Notes under the pieces: model-generated
Databases searched by the model: none
What the model saw: the letters and a program-made list of their open reading frames with translations, nothing else
What the model was told of the DNA's origin: nothing
Translations under genes and position numbers: made by a program
From: Aphanomyces cochlioides
Lineage: Eukaryota; Oomycota; Saprolegniomycetes; Saprolegniales; Verrucalvaceae
Assembly: GCA_019828595.1 (NCBI GenBank)
Contig: JAHQRK010000006.1
Coordinates: 2,480,001-2,544,000 of the forward strand
Direction of reading: 5' to 3'
Length of the DNA: 64,000 nucleotides
Shown: positions 11,001 through 22,007 of the stretch, piece by piece
Position numbering within the stretch: the stretch's first letter is position 1
Layout: the number at the start of each line of letters is the position of its first letter

Positions 11001-14000
11001 ACCCGCCAAGGTTGGTACAGCTGGTAGTGTTCGTCCCTAGCTTCTGCTTGATCAGTCGTTAACTCAAGCATAGTAGAGAGTAGGGATGCTTGCTTCAAAA
11101 GAACCACATCTTCAGACAAAGTAGTGCACGACTTATGCGTTACGCAAAGCACAAGAATGTCGCGGGCAACGCCAAATCCTCTTGAATTAGTTTGTTTTGA
11201 CATCACCATGTATTGCAAAAGGGCCAATGCAACATGCTTCAGAGTCGACGCATCAGTATTTCGAGTAAATCGTAGAGTTTGATCAATGTCTCCAACGGCA
11301 GCGGCTTGCTTCCCGAGAAATGCCCGAAAATTGTTATTTGGCATGCCTAGTAACGAGCTGCATTGTTGTGCTCTCACTAACGATGCTGCGCCTTCTGCTG
11401 TCATTTCACGAGGCATGGTTGACGTAACTGCACTTCTCTTTCTCTTAAGTGAGTGAGTTGGTTGGCGAAGGGCATCAAGCCATGGCTGAAGTATTGGTTT
11501 GAGCAGTACTTCGTGGCAAGACTTATTGCAAAAAGACTCCAAGGAGACCGGTAATTGATATGCTGATTGCAAGTGACTGATCTGCCTTAAGGTATGCTGG
11601 AAGGTTACGTTGATTACGCGCCAGTAGCCTCGGTGATTGCAAGAGAATGATGCCAGCGAAGTCACAAATGTCAGGAGAAGTTGACTCAAATGAGTATAAC
11701 TTTCCAGGAACATAACACCGAACTGGACGACTTCAATCGCAACAGACCACTTTATCGGGGCGTCCACAGCCTAAAATGGTCAATTCACCACTAAGTCACA
11801 GAACTTGACCAACCTCGAGGGCTTTGGTCAGTTGATTGCATCTTTCATGGGTAAAGTTTGCCATTAAGACATTCTGCATAAACTGAACGACAACACGCTC
11901 TCTCTTCAATTGATGTGACGCTTGTGCCAACGTCAATGCGTCGTCAAATGCATCTGCATTGTCAACTTGAGTACATAAATATCTGCACAATCGAGCGGGA
12001 AGACGAGGATCTCGGATATCGTATTTGAGTCCATACTTGCGGAACAATTCCTAATATACATGGAGATATTCAAAGGCAAGGTGCATAGGAAGTACCTCTA
12101 GCTGCATTAGGCGGAATTGCTCTTGCAATTCCATTTGGCAAGAACTGGGCCACCTTGCTGCTGCCACAGCAAGTTCGAGCATGGAATGCGAATATGGTAG
12201 ATGGATTGATCGAAGAATAACTAAAGTTGCTTTCGCCCGCTTTTCAAGAGGTTCAATTTTATCCAAAAGAATACGACATCTCTGTTCATCAAACTAATAT
12301 TTGTGAGGGCACATTGATACGAAGAGTTACCGGTATTTCTCCAGCCTTCTCTTCGACATATTCGACGAGTACATCACTCAGAGATGCGTTCGAACTGGTT
12401 TTGAGAAAAGGTTCAACATGAGAGCTTAGTTCCACGAGAAGTAGTGAGGGTGACTGTACTCTATCAAGCATGGCCATGGCCAAGCCAGCAACAGTTGCCT
12501 TGAAAACGGAAATTATCATGATTGATTTACACAATCTTACCATTTGAAAGGCTTCAAACGAAACGTGGAAATCATGATGTTTACTCTAAGCATGCAGTAA
12601 GAAGTTGTCTATTCAATGTTTTACCAAGTGCAACATTTGTTGAAGCTGGATGTGTACAAGTCTCAAAGGGTCACTCTCTGGAAGGCTACCCTTCCACAGT
12701 CGTTCTGGAGGCAAAAGATGGGAACACATGACACTGGTCCATTGGAGGGCCCCATCAACATCGCCCTCGGATGCCACAGCCATCGCTCGCTCAACAATGT
12801 CAAGTGACAGCGCCTCAGTTGAAATGTTGTGAAAATGATATGACGGAAGCACCTCTTGTCGAAGCCAATGAGTTACAGACTTTGCCGAAATTTCCATTGG
12901 TAAAGGTCGCAATGAGAATGCTTGAATGAGTTGTACATTAAAATGTCGCCGCCATAAAATTTGAAGTCTGCCAATTGCCCCTTGACTCATCAGTAGATGC
13001 AAAACATCAACAAAATTTGCGGATCGAAACTCCTGCCATAGATGCAGCGAAAAATCAGTCGTACTAGCCATAAGCTGAAATGTTATCCAACGAGAATGAT
13101 GATGAGAAATTGTTTGGTCATCTGGGTTCCAATGTTTGAGATCTTCGAAAAGCCAGTCGTTGTGGATGTAATTGGGGAATGCTTGAGTTATACACTGGGA
13201 AAAGCAATCTGGATTTTCATCCAAAGCAGACCATAAGCAAGATTGGAAAGTATCACGCGATATGGTGCAATCAGGCTGCTGCATTGATTGAAACATGCTT
13301 TCCAAAGTGGTGTTTTCGTTTGTAGCGTCGATGGGACTGGTGGTATTCACTGGTGCCTCAACAATTCGGTAAATTCGGATTTCGTTGTCTGAAATTGCAC
13401 ACAGCATCAAACAGTCATTCTGACAAAGCAATTTCGTTCTCGAACTGGTAAAAATGCCACAGTTTCTTGTTGAGACAACGGAATTTTGAGGACCCTTGAA
13501 AGCTACGCTTAGAATCTTGACCTCTGATGTAAATGATTCAGTGCCCATTACTGAAAATGCAACAGTCCAGTTGTTGCCACAGCAGACTGCGGATTGAATT
13601 GTTTGGTTGTTCACTGTATATTCGTAGAGCAACAGTAGGGATGTCGCATCAAACCTAAAACTATTTAGTATGAAGGTGGCATTGCAAGTTAACCATGATA
13701 TCGTGTTTGCTGAAACAGCAACTAGCAACTTGCCATCGCAACTTGCATATAAATAATGAATAGGATCTAATGCATGGTGCGAAATAACGGAGTGTTCCTA
13801 CGTGTCAGTTTAATTTTGTTTCCCTGTCTCAAGTACTATGAATGTGTTGATGCTTTTGCCACCATCTTCGACTTGTGTACTTGACCCCCATCTGCTTATA
13901 ATTGAGCTCCCATGGTTAGCAATATATATGTTTGTGGATGATGGCGAGTAGTAAATTTGCATCTGCGAAAGTGTCAGATCAAAAGACTGGACAAATTACC

Positions 14001-14587
14001 ATCGACGGATGACAAGACTGATGGGCGCCCACATTTCCGAGACGAAGACGCAACTTCGAGAATAATGATGCCATTGAAACTGTTTGGGTTTGCATCACAT
14101 CCGAAACACAAAGTCCTTCCACGGCCAAAATTTTCCCACTTTTTTGAAGAACAACAATTCGAAGCTCTTGGCTTATAATTTGCAGGTCAACGTTGGTGAT
14201 TGGATCCTTCTTTGTCACATTGTAATTGAGCAAGACTTTTCGTGTTTCATAGTGGAGAAGGTGTAAGTTTCCATCGATATGACCCTGTAGTTCCAGAGAA
14301 AAGTCGCCACATGAGACTACCGAGACAGCAATGACGCCACTGGATTGTTCAATCGCGTTGTTTTTATCCAGCTCCAACGAAAGGAACTGATGGATACCTT
14401 CACTTGTTGTGGTGTCCAGCACCACTCGAGCCGGTGGAACGGGTAAGTAGGAGCAGCTCTCAACTTTCGCGGTGTCAAGTGCACCTAAGGACCAACTTCC
14501 AACGACTTCATGGACGAATTCACCCGTCATTGCTTTACTGACGTCTTCTTCCCTGTTGGCCTTTCCTTGGATGCTCCACAATTTCAA
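8030..14587 (-). CDS. Very large KNTC1/Rod-like kinetochore protein
   Basis: At least twelve exons on one strand, separated by short introns, give a protein of roughly 2,000 residues. Several blocks resemble metazoan KNTC1 (Rod), the largest subunit of the RZZ spindle-checkpoint complex. These are an N-terminal propeller-like stretch with G-N-L-H-L-L-H, a C-terminal helical region with KLDPFDYDRLLFVLNLLE, and a block with SLVRGLWREH followed by a helical LW-RVL-QM segment. The length also matches the family (about 2,200 aa). Between them lies a predicted all-helical solenoid without other motifs. RZZ recruits dynein and Mad1/Mad2 to unattached kinetochores. The start is uncertain: the open frame at 14587 begins with TTG, and the true first exon may lie just upstream. 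The stop is at 8030-8032. Confidence reflects recall of family blocks without an alignment. Confidence 0.6.
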
Positions 14588-14612
14588 AATGAAAAAGGCG
14601 CGAGGAATTTTT

Positions 14613-14636
14613 CCGGATAATTTTGGTGTTATCCGG
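14613..14636. promoter_or_regulatory. Perfect inverted repeat CCGGATAA-N8-TTATCCGG upstream of the KNTC1-like gene
   Basis: Eight-base arms at 14613-14620 and 14629-14636 lie within 30-50 bp of the first KNTC1-like exon. The same TTATCCGG word forms a 12-bp palindrome upstream of the makorin gene (46964-46975). A promoter-element role is inferred from position and recurrence only. Confidence 0.35.
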
Positions 14637-14911
14637 GTTTGTCACTCATGTGACGTTTGATCAACCTGCCAAGCGGTCTGATGGTCGAAAGCACCTCCAA
14701 GCATGATGGCGGCACTTTTCGGCTCAAATCTATTAATATATTCTTATCTTGCTCAGAGCTCATGCTTTCAATGGAATTTCTGATGTTACTCATTGTGGCT
14801 GTCGATGACTGTATTCACATCTGTGATTGGACACACAAAGCATGACCTAATGTCGATCCAACCTTGGGCAAAGGACAAAACCTTGTACTTGTACAGTTAA
14901 GCGACAGGCAC

Positions 14912-15640
14912 ATGCGGCGGCAACTGTGGCTGCCATTGATCCTCAAAACAACTTTAGCTGCACTAAATCACACGATGAACGCGAAAGATCGCTCTCCACT
15001 TCGTCCAGAGGCGGATGTACCACCGTTAAACGTGACAAGCCAGTCAACAAGTAACGTTATATCAGACCCTCTAAAAGCGCCTCAGACGGTCGACACCTCA
15101 GTAGCACCACAACCTGCTCTGTCAGCTACGTTCCCATCAGTCACAATGGACCCAGGCACGACGCAAAATACTCCTTGGCTGTGGATTATTCTTGCTTTGG
15201 TTGCGGCTGTCGTTGTTGTACTCGTTTTTGCAGGCAGGAGGATGCGCAACCGCGCTCGACAAAACACTCCAGATCAACAGCAAGATGATTCTGACACAAT
15301 CTCCGTCTCAAAAGAGGAAAATGGTCAGCCAATGCCTCGACGGCGAGCGACTTATCCATCGCTCGCCAAGGACGAGTCTCCAGAGTCGCCAATTGCAAAC
15401 TCAAGTCTCTTTTATTCGCTGAGGTCGTATGCCGATCCGCATTCAGTTCCAAACAGCTCCAGCTTTTCCCCTACTGACATGTCATTGAGAAAGAGCCACG
15501 CTCTCTCAAATGTCCACGAAATGCCCAGTCCTTGGTCAATGGAATCACCACAAATACTCGATTCGCAGCGGCCCTCACGACGTGGCAGCAATGACGAGCT
15601 CTCCGCAAGACTTAGCTCTGTGTCAAGAAGTGTAAATTAG
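14912..15640 (+). CDS. Type I single-pass membrane protein, Ser/Thr-rich
   Basis: The ATG at 14912 opens a 242-residue protein beginning with a basic-hydrophobic stretch (MRRQLWLPLILKTTLAA) that reads as a signal peptide. A Thr/Ser/Pro-rich ectodomain of about 70 residues follows. One transmembrane helix (WLWIILALVAAVVVVLVF) and a stop-transfer cluster (GRRMRNRARQ) come next, then a cytosolic tail of about 120 residues rich in Ser-Pro and basic sites. No catalytic domain is visible. The architecture suggests a cell-surface, wall-sensor-like or O-glycosylated protein, but function is unknown. An upstream frame at 14657-14845 is open and could hold an additional exon. Confidence 0.6.
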   Translation: MRRQLWLPLILKTTLAALNHTMNAKDRSPLRPEADVPPLNVTSQSTSNVISDPLKAPQTVDTSVAPQPALSATFPSVTMDPGTTQNTPWLWIILALVAAVVVVLVFAGRRMRNRARQNTPDQQQDDSDTISVSKEENGQPMPRRRATYPSLAKDESPESPIANSSLFYSLRSYADPHSVPNSSSFSPTDMSLRKSHALSNVHEMPSPWSMESPQILDSQRPSRRGSNDELSARLSSVSRSVN

Positions 15641-15733
15641 TCGTATGTGTTGTTGCATTTATCTTTCGGTTGCGCATGACCAGCGAGCTCCTCTTTCTGG
15701 TTCCAGAGCTATATTCATGCATAAGGTTGTCTA

Positions 15734-18598
15734 TTACTTGATATCCTGCAATATTTTAGCAAATGGTGTGTCTTGGAAGGCGCGGGCATTGGACTTGAGT
15801 CGACTCAGGCATTCCTTCACTGCCTTGGCTTGATTGCTCACGACGAGTTGATGCAACAACTATCGCATTACGTGAAACGACTTTGTGGATGACTGTATTA
15901 CCTTGGCGACCATCTCTTGTCGGTGTAAATACTCCTTAGTGTTTCCCCCGCACAGTCTTTCAAGCGCAGACGTGATCGCTTCGCCTTGTAAGACATTGAT
16001 GGACGGCGACGAATAAAATGAAACCGCGGACAGAATGGCCACCTAAAGCTCACAAATATTAGGCAAGGACGAATGACGAAAATTGCTACCGCGTGGCTAC
16101 ACGTATGATCCTCCTCGAGCGCATCAACAACCATGCTTTGTGTCCATCCATAGAGTTCGTTGACTTGATCGGGCTGATCGAGAGCTAATTGTTCAAAGCA
16201 AGCTTGCAGAATGATCATGCTGTGATTTTGGTGATGGCCACTGCCATGCTCGCCTTTCATCTCTTTGTAATCCAGGAAGAGTTGCTTTGCAATGGCAAGG
16301 GAATCCCAAGTATTCCTCACGGGTGGTAGATGATAAACTTGCCCCGATCCACCTGCAAATTACTAAGTAAACCCCGTGAAGGTTTTGAAATACCACTCAA
16401 GGGAAGCGAGCCAGGAAGCGATGTTGGTGGGGCGACGATTTCGTGCAACGTGTGCATGGGTAGGCTGCGAAGTACATCAACGTAATTCGGCACTAGACAG
16501 GACTTTGTCAACTTTATGGCTTCTGTGTCTTACCGAGTTCTTGAAAGTGTGCAAGCAGTGGACTAATGTAAGCCACGCCGAGGCGTCGAATGTTGATGGA
16601 CGCATTGGGAGTAAATTCGTGATGTAAAATTGTCAAGCAATCCTCGAGTTGATCACAAGGAGGCTGTGTTGCTAAGTATTGTACAAGTGCAGTCGCGACG
16701 AGGATAGTCTGTGCTTTGACTTCCCACCTAAATATGTGAACAACCAAAGATCATCCCTAAAAGTCCGTTGCAGGCTTACCAGGCAGACCGTGTGCTGTAA
16801 GCAGACAGTCGTGGAATTAAATCAAGCGCAAGTTTTGCATTCCACGATAGAAACCGAGGAATCATTGACAAGCACGACGCTCGGAGCTTTTCACATGACA
16901 TATCCAGGCCAGTGCAGCAATAATAATAGTACAAGTCGGCAAGGGTTTCGTCCATTTCCGTCTCGAGATTCACAAGGATACATAGACAGCCGACAAATAC
17001 AGACATGGACTGAAGAGCTTCTCTCAAACGCTTGATCACCTACAGCGACAAGAAAATTCGACTTTGTCGTCGTCATTCTACCCTACTTGGATATGTGCGA
17101 CCAGCTTTGATGACGAAAACGAATAGACAATACTCAAGAGCGCATGACGTTTCGATGGCCACAAGATCAAGAGTGGTGCAAGACGTGGCAGTGCGTAGTC
17201 TGACATGAGAAGCGCCGCCGTATTTGGATCCTACAAGCAAGAGCGTTCATCAAAAGTCTACAAGAAATTTGAATTGCATACGCGCTTGACGCATTGCGTC
17301 CCCATCGTTGTCCAGAGTTTGACCGTGGCAATAAAAATTGAGTTGTCCACACCGCAGTCCTCTAAACATGGCTGCAGCATGCCCGTGAGCTACAATGAAG
17401 ATGACGCACTCAGCGACAGTATGCCATGTACCTTAAAGAAATCTTTCGGCGATTCCAGCAAGACGTTGGATAAGACACCACCGGGATCGACCATGTTTTC
17501 GAGCACGTCAGCTGCATCTCGGTCGTGGATGATTCCGCCAGCTGCAATCGCTTCCATGAAGCCATCAAAGCGATCTTTACGACCGTCCATTTGGCTCAAC
17601 ACTGATGTGCCGGTCAACTTGCGGCCAACGTACTCATTCAACAAATCCATGGCGCGCCGTTTGACGCTTCCTTTCTCGGCCACGCCGTCAAATTCGAGCT
17701 CGACGCCATATTCCATATTGTTGCTGCTGGGCATCATTGCCGCGTTTGCTTCGCGCATCGCTCGAAGCTGCGCCAAGTTGAGATTCTTGTCGTCAAGTGT
17801 CTTGATCTGAACTTCCCTCACGACTGCTTGGGTGCACACGGGCGATTCCTCCCCGACAAGCTTTTGTTTCCGCCCTCGGACCAATTTGGACTCGTTGGAA
17901 GCCGGGCCAAACCGATCAGTGTCTGTGATTCGCTCCAACTGCAGAGCTTCTTCATGGCGAGCGTTGATAGACCGCGTCTTTTGCCCAATTTGTAGCTCGT
18001 CGCTTGTCTCGGCAAAGTCAGAGCCGCGCATTTTTTCTCGGATAAGAGTCGCTCCTGTTGGTTTTGCGTACGGCGGGATATCTTCCCCGACAGGGCGTGG
18101 TTGCACCTGGAAGCTCAAGGTCAGAGATCCTTTCCTGCTGAATAAAATACCGTCTGCAGCTCTCGCTTGGTCAAACATTGATACAACTTGCCAAGATAAA
18201 CGACCGCCGCGCCATTTTCACAGTGCATGACGGCATCGGCGGCAACTTTTCCACCGAGCGGGTCCAAGTCGGGCACTTTTTGCATAAACTTTAGCAGTTG
18301 GTCCCAATTGTCTTTTTTCACTTTGAGTCCAATGCCATTGTCGAACGAATGCATCGATATGTCCTTGTCGTAATACCGAGAGAGGATCTCCGCGATCAAA
18401 AACCCATTGGAAAAGTCTCTACGCAGATCAAGGCATATCAACACGACGCAGCATTATCGGGACGCACCGCTTGATATTTTTCAGCGAGTAGGCCAAGTCT
18501 AGACTTTGAAGCCATCGAAGAAGCTCTCGATTGAGTTTGTTGGACGCGCTGCCCGCGGAAGGCGGCTGGGCCGTCGAGGCCGCCGCCGTGCTCGCCAT
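15734..18598 (-). CDS. SPATA4-type CH-domain protein with C-terminal HEAT-like repeats
   Basis: Exon 1 starts with ATG at 18598 and ends LKNIKR. A 49-bp intron restores RDFSNGFLIAEILSRYY, the hallmark of the CH-like (CH_2) domain of SPATA4/CLAMP axonemal proteins. MHSFDNG and LGKLYQCLTKRE follow. Beyond this the protein is much longer than animal SPATA4 (about 300 aa). It has a charged linker and a long helical region in several exons, for example KLRASCLSMIPRFLSWNAK and a C-terminal block ending ILQDIK before the stop at 15734-15736. I read this as HEAT/ARM-like repeats. It is probably an axonemal microtubule-associated protein, which fits an organism with flagellated zoospores. Exon joins between about 16,750 and 17,390 are only partly resolved. 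Confidence 0.65.
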
Positions 18599-18767
18599 TC
18601 TGTAACTTCTTCGAGAGTGAAACCGCTGCAGTCATGAAATCGGTTTCAAGGAGTTACAAGCCTCGATGTCATTGTGTCATGGATTCTGCTGGAAGTCTTC
18701 GTAATGAACATGACGCGGCGCAACTAGAGGAAGTCATGACGGTGACGTAACTTTGTCTTGTGTTAAA

Positions 18768-20149
18768 TTAATTGACGGCACTGGACTTTCTTTTTTCCTT
18801 CAGCTCTTTGAATTCCACGCGGATTTTCCGTCGCAGGGATTCTGATACCGTGACGAGACCGAGGCATTCGTCGTATCGATCGTGTTTCAATCGTGCGATG
18901 TACAGATGATTCTTGGCAATGTTTTCGTGGAGTTCACGGATCGTCACGGGTTGTTGGGGGCTCAGAGGAGTTGCTAGCTCTCTTAATCGGGCTTGTAATA
19001 CTGCCAGGTTGTCCAGTGCACGCTTCAGATGGACTGCCATCTCTTTGAGCTTCTGGTACTTTAGTGTCAAGATTTCTGGAATATCTTGAAGACTAGTCGC
19101 TGGGAGCGCGCGAACACGAGAAAAGATTTCCGGCGTATGGATAATCACTTTCGCCAGCGCTTGCTCCCGTTCATTGGACATGACGACGCGGTTTTGCTTG
19201 ATTGCATGGAGCTGCTGGTTCAACGCGCCTGCGGTAGTGACATTCGTACAGCCTGGCAGCATGGCAACAACGCTGTGTAGCTGAGCATCCAGCTTCTCCA
19301 CCTGATCGTTCACACTGTTGAAGCGGTCAAAGAAAATGTCTTCCAGAATCGTATCATCAGTTGATGCCACAGACGCAGCTACAGCGGGAGGGGCAGCAGT
19401 TTTTGGCTGTTGAAGAAAGCTATTTTGCCGCTGCTGGTATGTCAAGACTGCTAGTGGTCTTGCATGTGGGGCCATCATAGGAGCAACATGGACCTGCTGC
19501 ATTGGATTCGCGGCTGTTGGTAAATTTGGTGCTATTCGGAGTGGAGTTGGCGTAGGCGCGATGTTCTGTTTGTTGCCTGCTGCTGTTGTGGGTCGATCGT
19601 TTGGTGCGCCGGTGCTGCTTGTTGAGCCTATCGCCGGGTTATTGGTCGCTTGTGGAATATTTCTCGTTCTGGCGGATCCATTGAACGTCTGGAGGTTCGG
19701 TGGGGTATTCCCCTGCCGTGATTTCTTCGCAGGGGGTGCTTGACTGTCTCCATTTTCCATGGAACTCGTAGAACGTGGCGTAGTGCTCTTGGCCTTGATG
19801 CTGGTCGGTGATGCATCAGGTGGTTGAAGTGGTGTGGTAGTTTCACCACTGTGGACCGTGGACGTCGTCTCTGTAGTTGAGCAAGTCAGTGTCTTCGCAA
19901 CTGCTGAAGCTACATCTCATCGTTAGAAAGAGGCTTGCACAAGACACACGTACGTATTCGTCTCGGTTCTCTGTGATGGTTTCGCACCGCGGCAACTTGG
20001 CCGTGCAAACTGTCAAAACAGCGCGTGCAAAACACAATCGCACACTCTCGGCAGATAGAATCCCCAGTATTGACCTCACATACCGCGCAGTCTATCAAAT
20101 CCATGAGGAAACCCGTCGAGAACGCCCGACTGACCGTCGCGATCGCCAT
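18768..20149 (-). CDS. B-box zinc-finger, coiled-coil protein
   Basis: The ATG at 20149 (or 20107) leads directly into a B-box-like zinc finger: C-A-V-C-E-V...C-R-E-C...F-C-T-R-C-F...H-G...HH. A short intron beginning GTACGT joins this to a long frame. That frame contains a Ser/Thr/Pro-rich region and a Q/A/P-rich region, then a C-terminal half (about 180 residues) predicted to be helical and rich in heptad-like Leu (LKYQKLKEMAVHLKRALDN). There is no RING domain in front of the B-box, so a TRIM-like ligase role is not supported. A scaffold or transcription-related role is possible. It is transcribed divergently from the ARM-like gene, with about 60 bp between starts. Confidence 0.6.
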
Positions 20150-20209
20150 TCGCGCCACTGTCGACCACACTCATTCGTCCAATTTGAATTAATAATTTTT
20201 GACCAATCG

Positions 20210-21553
20210 ATGGCGCCGTGTATTTTCCAAATTGAGCTTCACCGGTTTCAAATCGGTTACAACGTCCCCAACTCGGAGGTCCATAGCCAGGACTACCCCA
20301 TGTCTTCCACGATTGTTTCGCATGGAAAGCGCGTGACCAAGGCGTCGGTGCCGTCTTACATGATACGCGACGCTAGCGCCCCGATCGCGGAAGTCGCGGA
20401 GTCCAAGCCAGCGCCGCCAGCGCCGCCAGCGCCGTCGATCACATTGACCGCCGAGTCGGTGCAAGAACAGATTCGCCTCCTGTTGAGCGGAACACCTGAC
20501 GAAGTGAAACGCGCGATTGGAACGATCTACGCGGCGTCGCATGATCAAGTATCGATGGAACTGTTCATCACGAACAGCGGCGTTCCGCCACTTCTTCGCC
20601 AAGCATGCCGCCATCAGACTCTGAGCGAATCGAGTCGAGTGCTACGCCTCCTCTTTCATCTTTTCCTCAACCACCACCAGATCGACATTGCCGATAAGAT
20701 CATCGCGGTCACGCGTGTGAAATCGCTCCCTCTCGAGCAAAAGAACGCCCTCCGACTCCTTCTTGCCTTTGTCTATGTCATGCCGCTGCCTGACATCCAT
20801 CCTGCGAAATCCGACCTCGTCGACGCCATCAAGGAAACCTTCACGCAACGTTTGCGGCATCTCTGGTACGGCTCGTCGCTTGACGTTGCTCTCTCGCTCG
20901 ACTGCTTGGGCTTCATTTCCGTCACGCCGGCATACCTGGAGCCCCTCATGTCCCTCATGGAGACGCCGCTTCCAAAGCCAGTCGGAGGCACTCAGCTCTC
21001 GCGCGCGTCCACATACCTCAATGTCTCCCACGAGCCTTCGTCATTATCGCCACAGACGTCGCTACGCCGGTCTAGCTGGCTCAACATTCGCCGCCAGTCA
21101 GCCAAGCTATTGGAGTCCGGTCTGGGCATGCTCAAGGATATGCTGGCTGTCAGGACCCCGACCGTGTACAATGGAGTCAATGGCCTCGCTCACATCGCGA
21201 CGGTCGGGACGCTCACAGATCGCGAAGCCGTCACTGTGATCGTGCTCGAGTGGGGCAAGCACGACCGAGTCGACGATGTCCAAAGTGTGTGCGCCAGTTT
21301 CTGCAAGGCGCTCGTGAGCAAGCTCGGAGACACCGACGTGGCCGACATCCACAAAATTCAAGCCATTTCATGCATCGAGCAGCTTGTCCAGCGCGACGGC
21401 ATGCGGCTCCATCTCCTCGAAGCAGGTCTGAGCCCGGAGTTGTATCTACTCGTGCAGCTTGGCGCAGAAGGCCCACGCCATCACGCCGAGCGCGTGCTGG
21501 CAGCTTTGCTCGAGAAACCAGACGTGGCAGAGTTCTTCAAGCCGCCCGAGTAG
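20210..21553 (+). CDS. ARM-like helical repeat protein (UNC-45/Hsp70-interacting type possible)
   Basis: The ATG at 20210 opens 447 uninterrupted residues. After a poorly structured N-terminus with an Ala-Pro-Pro tract (PAPPAPPAPS), the protein is an alpha-alpha repeat array. Repeat-like units include VQEQIRLLLSG-PDEVKRAI, VPPLLRQACRHQTLSES and YNGVNGLAHIA, the last resembling the ARM consensus G-x-x-x-L-A-x-L. No enzyme signature is visible. The role is likely protein scaffolding. The frame is also open upstream to 19877, but no ATG there is well placed and that region overlaps the exons of the divergent gene. Confidence 0.6.
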   Translation: MAPCIFQIELHRFQIGYNVPNSEVHSQDYPMSSTIVSHGKRVTKASVPSYMIRDASAPIAEVAESKPAPPAPPAPSITLTAESVQEQIRLLLSGTPDEVKRAIGTIYAASHDQVSMELFITNSGVPPLLRQACRHQTLSESSRVLRLLFHLFLNHHQIDIADKIIAVTRVKSLPLEQKNALRLLLAFVYVMPLPDIHPAKSDLVDAIKETFTQRLRHLWYGSSLDVALSLDCLGFISVTPAYLEPLMSLMETPLPKPVGGTQLSRASTYLNVSHEPSSLSPQTSLRRSSWLNIRRQSAKLLESGLGMLKDMLAVRTPTVYNGVNGLAHIATVGTLTDREAVTVIVLEWGKHDRVDDVQSVCASFCKALVSKLGDTDVADIHKIQAISCIEQLVQRDGMRLHLLEAGLSPELYLLVQLGAEGPRHHAERVLAALLEKPDVAEFFKPPE

Positions 21554-22007
21554 CACCATTGTCCATCAGAGTCTTCATAAACACGGCGTATGTTTGATTC
21601 ATCTGGGGGGCAACCTCCCCCCGCCGAGTCGCATCTTCCAGGACTACAGCCGTGTAAACTCCATGCGTGGGAGCTCCAAGGGGAAGCTGCATGGTGGCAT
21701 TACGCCAGTCGTTGCGAACATTTCACACGATTAGCTTTAAGAAATGGCCGAGGGAGACATTTCACAATCCTGACAGCAATCGAGGTGCGAATTGAGTTGG
21801 CATTCCCACCGTGTCAAGACATGCCGTGGCCGCAAGGAGCGCTACGTGCGTCAACACGACAGCGGAGGGGGGGCTGCACACGAGTGCTTGGAAACGGGTG
21901 ACGAATTTGAAGCGCAGAGCGAGATGGGGCCCCTCCAGGATTGCATCAGGGGAGATGGAGATGATATTGATAAATAGGAAGAGGACGAGCGACGGCGGTG
22001 GTCAAAC
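21554..22007. other. Intergenic, nothing recognised
   Basis: The convergent spacer between the ARM-like and kinase genes. Several small frames occur but none shows motif or codon support. Confidence 0.55.
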
